Source of the DNA: Leptolinea sp964404415
GTDB lineage: Bacteria; Chloroflexota; Anaerolineae; Anaerolineales; Anaerolineaceae
Assembly: GCA_964404415.1 (NCBI GenBank)
Contig: CAYOKC010000100.1
Span: 1 to 14,066, forward strand
Direction of reading: 5' to 3'
Length of the DNA stretch: 14,066 bases
Made by a program: the position numbers and the translations under genes. Of the stretch, positions 12,122-14,066 are shown piece by piece. Position 1 is the stretch's first letter. Every line of letters starts with the position of its first letter. The notes beneath the pieces were generated by a model. It searched no databases, had not been told where the DNA came from, and saw only the letters and a program-made list of their open reading frames with translations.

Positions 12122-14066
12122 ATGAATAAACCCGTCAAGAGAGTACCCCCCCAACCACCCCGTCAGCAGGGATTGTATGATCCCGCGTATGAGCATGATT
12201 CCTGCGGCACTGGTTTCGTGGTCAATATCAAAGGCACGCCCTCCCATGAGATCATTGCCCACGCGTTGACCATCCTCGATAACCTGTATCATCGGGGCGC
12301 CAGTGGTTCAGAATCAAATACCGGTGACGGCGCGGGTGTGTTGATCCAGACTCCGCACAAATTTTTCGCCCGTGAATGCAAGTCCGCCGGCTTTACACTT
12401 CCAGGCCCCCGTTATTATGGCGTGGGCGCAATGTTCATGCCGGTGGATGACGGTCAACGCCTGGCATTGGAGAAACGCTTCGAAGAGATCGTGGTGGAAG
12501 AAGGGCAGCAGGTGCTCGGCTGGCGCACCGTACCCACCGACGGCAGCATGCTGGGCGCTACGGCGCAATCGGCACAGCCGGTGGTACGCCAGGTCTTCAT
12601 TGAACGCAGCGCCTACCTTAAAGACCGCATGTCTTTTGAGCGCAAGCTGTATGTCATCCGCAAACGGGCTGAACAGGCGTTACGCTATGGTGACCTTCCG
12701 GGTCATGAGTATTTCTATATTTGCAGCCTGTCTTATAAAACGGTAGTCTACAAAGGCATGCTGACGTCCACCCAGGTTCGACAATTCTTCCCCGAACTTT
12801 CAGACCCGGCGATGGAAACCGCGCTGGCGCTGGTGCATTCCCGCTTCTCCACCAACACCTTCCCCTCATGGGACCGGGCACACCCGTGCCGCTACCTGGC
12901 CCACAACGGCGAGATCAACACCCTGCGCGCCAACGTCAACATGGTGGAAGCAGAGCAGGGGCATTTCCAGAGCTCCTTCTTCGGCAGCGATATGCCCAAG
13001 ATCCTGCCGGTGATCAATACTGACGGCTCCGATTCGGCCATTTTCGACAACGTACTGGAACTGCTGGTGCTCACCGGCCGTTCATTGCCGCATGCCATCA
13101 TGATGATGATCCCCGAACCCTGGTCACGCCACCAGACGATGAGCGAAGAGAAGAAAGCCTTCTACGAATACCACAGCTCGATGATGGAGCCATGGGACGG
13201 CCCGGCTTCGATGGTCTTCACTGATGGTGTGGGCATTGGCGCCACCCTCGACCGCAACGGCCTGCGTCCCTCACGCTACTACGTCACCAATAATGACATG
13301 GTCATACTGGCATCCGAAGTGGGGGTGCTTGACCTGCCGGCGGACAGCATCATCAAGAAGGGCCGCCTTGAACCCGGCCGTATGTTGTGGATCGACACCG
13401 AAGACGGCCGTATCGTAAGCGACGAAGAGATCAAACATGAGATCGCCACCATCCGGCCGTACCGCAAGTGGCTGGAAAAATATATGGTCGACCTCGAAGA
13501 CCTGCCAGATCCGGAGACGCCTCCGCTTAGCGGCATTGGAAGCGAACAGGAAGGCGCCGCCCGTGAAAAACGGCTGCGCCAGTACCAGCACACTTTCGGG
13601 TACACCTATGAAGACCTGCGTACCATCCTGGCGCCCATGGCGAAGAATGGTATGGAACCGATCGGTTCCATGGGCAATGACGCCCCGCTGGCAGTACTTT
13701 CTGACAAACCTCAGCTTCTGTATAACTACTTCAAACAGCTCTTTGCCCAGGTGACCAACCCGCCCATTGACGCCATCCGCGAAGAGATCGTCACTTCCAC
13801 CGAAGTAATGCTCGGTTCCGAACAAAACCTGCTGGAACCGCGGCCTGAAAACTGCCGCATGATCAAGTTGAAATCTCCGATCATTGACAACGAGGAGCTC
13901 GAGAAGATCCGCAATCTTAATCGCCTGTATTTCCGTACGGTCACCCTGCCGATCCTGTTTGATCCGGCCAATGGCGGGCAGGCCCTTGAGCAGGCGTTGA
14001 AAGATCTGTATAAACGGGTGGATGACGTCATCGCCAACGATGAAGCCAACATCATCATCCTCTCCG
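12122..14066 (+). CDS. gltB: Glutamate synthase large subunit, 3'-truncated at window edge
   Basis: The frame is open from 12122 to the right edge (648 codons visible of about 1500), so no stop is seen. The N-terminal nucleophile glutaminase domain is present. The catalytic cysteine is Cys28 in HDSCGTGFVV, normally exposed by removal of a short propeptide, here residues 1-27. Family motifs HNGEINTLRANVNMVE, INTDGSDSAIFDNVLELL and GATLDRNGLRPSRYYVT follow. The central domain begins at GMEPIGSMGNDAPLAVLS with NYFKQLFAQVTNPPIDAIRE. The enzyme moves the amide nitrogen of glutamine to 2-oxoglutarate. The FMN/Fe-S part lies outside, so NADPH versus ferredoxin type cannot be told. GAGG 9 bases upstream supports this start. 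Confidence 0.96.
   Translation, partial: MNKPVKRVPPQPPRQQGLYDPAYEHDSCGTGFVVNIKGTPSHEIIAHALTILDNLYHRGASGSESNTGDGAGVLIQTPHKFFARECKSAGFTLPGPRYYGVGAMFMPVDDGQRLALEKRFEEIVVEEGQQVLGWRTVPTDGSMLGATAQSAQPVVRQVFIERSAYLKDRMSFERKLYVIRKRAEQALRYGDLPGHEYFYICSLSYKTVVYKGMLTSTQVRQFFPELSDPAMETALALVHSRFSTNTFPSWDRAHPCRYLAHNGEINTLRANVNMVEAEQGHFQSSFFGSDMPKILPVINTDGSDSAIFDNVLELLVLTGRSLPHAIMMMIPEPWSRHQTMSEEKKAFYEYHSSMMEPWDGPASMVFTDGVGIGATLDRNGLRPSRYYVTNNDMVILASEVGVLDLPADSIIKKGRLEPGRMLWIDTEDGRIVSDEEIKHEIATIRPYRKWLEKYMVDLEDLPDPETPPLSGIGSEQEGAAREKRLRQYQHTFGYTYEDLRTILAPMAKNGMEPIGSMGNDAPLAVLSDKPQLLYNYFKQLFAQVTNPPIDAIREEIVTSTEVMLGSEQNLLEPRPENCRMIKLKSPIIDNEELEKIRNLNRLYFRTVTLPILFDPANGGQALEQALKDLYKRVDDVIANDEANIIILS

Overview
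The window reads as a piece of a draft genome or metagenome scaffold (there is a 10-N gap at 4817-4826) from an anaerobic or facultative bacterium. Moderate-to-high GC coding sequence, AT-rich intergenic regions, and the style of the proteins (MmdABCD operon, ABM-domain protein, OmpR/BaeS-type two-component pair, YegS-like lipid kinase) suggest a Chloroflexota/Anaerolineae-like organism. That placement is an inference from general resemblance, with no marker gene to confirm it.

Left part (1-4064, + strand): a tightly packed operon for the biotin-dependent, sodium-pumping methylmalonyl-CoA decarboxylase. The order is mmdA (5' end cut off), mmdD, mmdC and mmdB, followed without a break by two poorly characterised genes, a TPR protein and an ABM-domain protein, and closed by an intrinsic terminator. 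The complex decarboxylates methylmalonyl-CoA to propionyl-CoA and exports Na+.

Middle part (4065-6440, + strand): an AT-rich leader with an imperfect inverted repeat, then an OmpR-family response regulator (broken by the assembly gap) overlapping a membrane histidine kinase by ATGA, then a perfect-stem terminator.

6441-9561, + strand: a control region (exact DnaA box, palindromic -10, compact cobalamin riboswitch, and about 315 nt of leader with several palindromes) drives nrdD and nrdG, the oxygen-sensitive class III ribonucleotide reductase and its radical-SAM activase. A B12 aptamer here fits a B12-spared backup reductase, and methylmalonyl-CoA metabolism next door also usually depends on B12. 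A small inverted-repeat element begins at the stop codon of nrdG.

9562-11388, - strand: convergent two-gene unit, a diacylglycerol-kinase-family lipid kinase followed one base later by a PlsC-type acyltransferase. Both families deal with phosphatidic acid.

11389-14066: a roughly 730-bp divergent intergenic region with promoters for both directions and four ACCC/GGGT palindromes, then the first 648 codons of gltB, the large subunit of glutamate synthase, running off the right edge. It is the longest gene fragment after nrdD.

Most of the window is ordinary housekeeping and energy metabolism. The items most worth following are the riboswitch/DnaA-box control region of nrdDG, the two extra genes in the decarboxylase operon, the repeated palindromes in the long gltB leader, and the assembly gap that appears to duplicate part of the response regulator's DNA-recognition helix.
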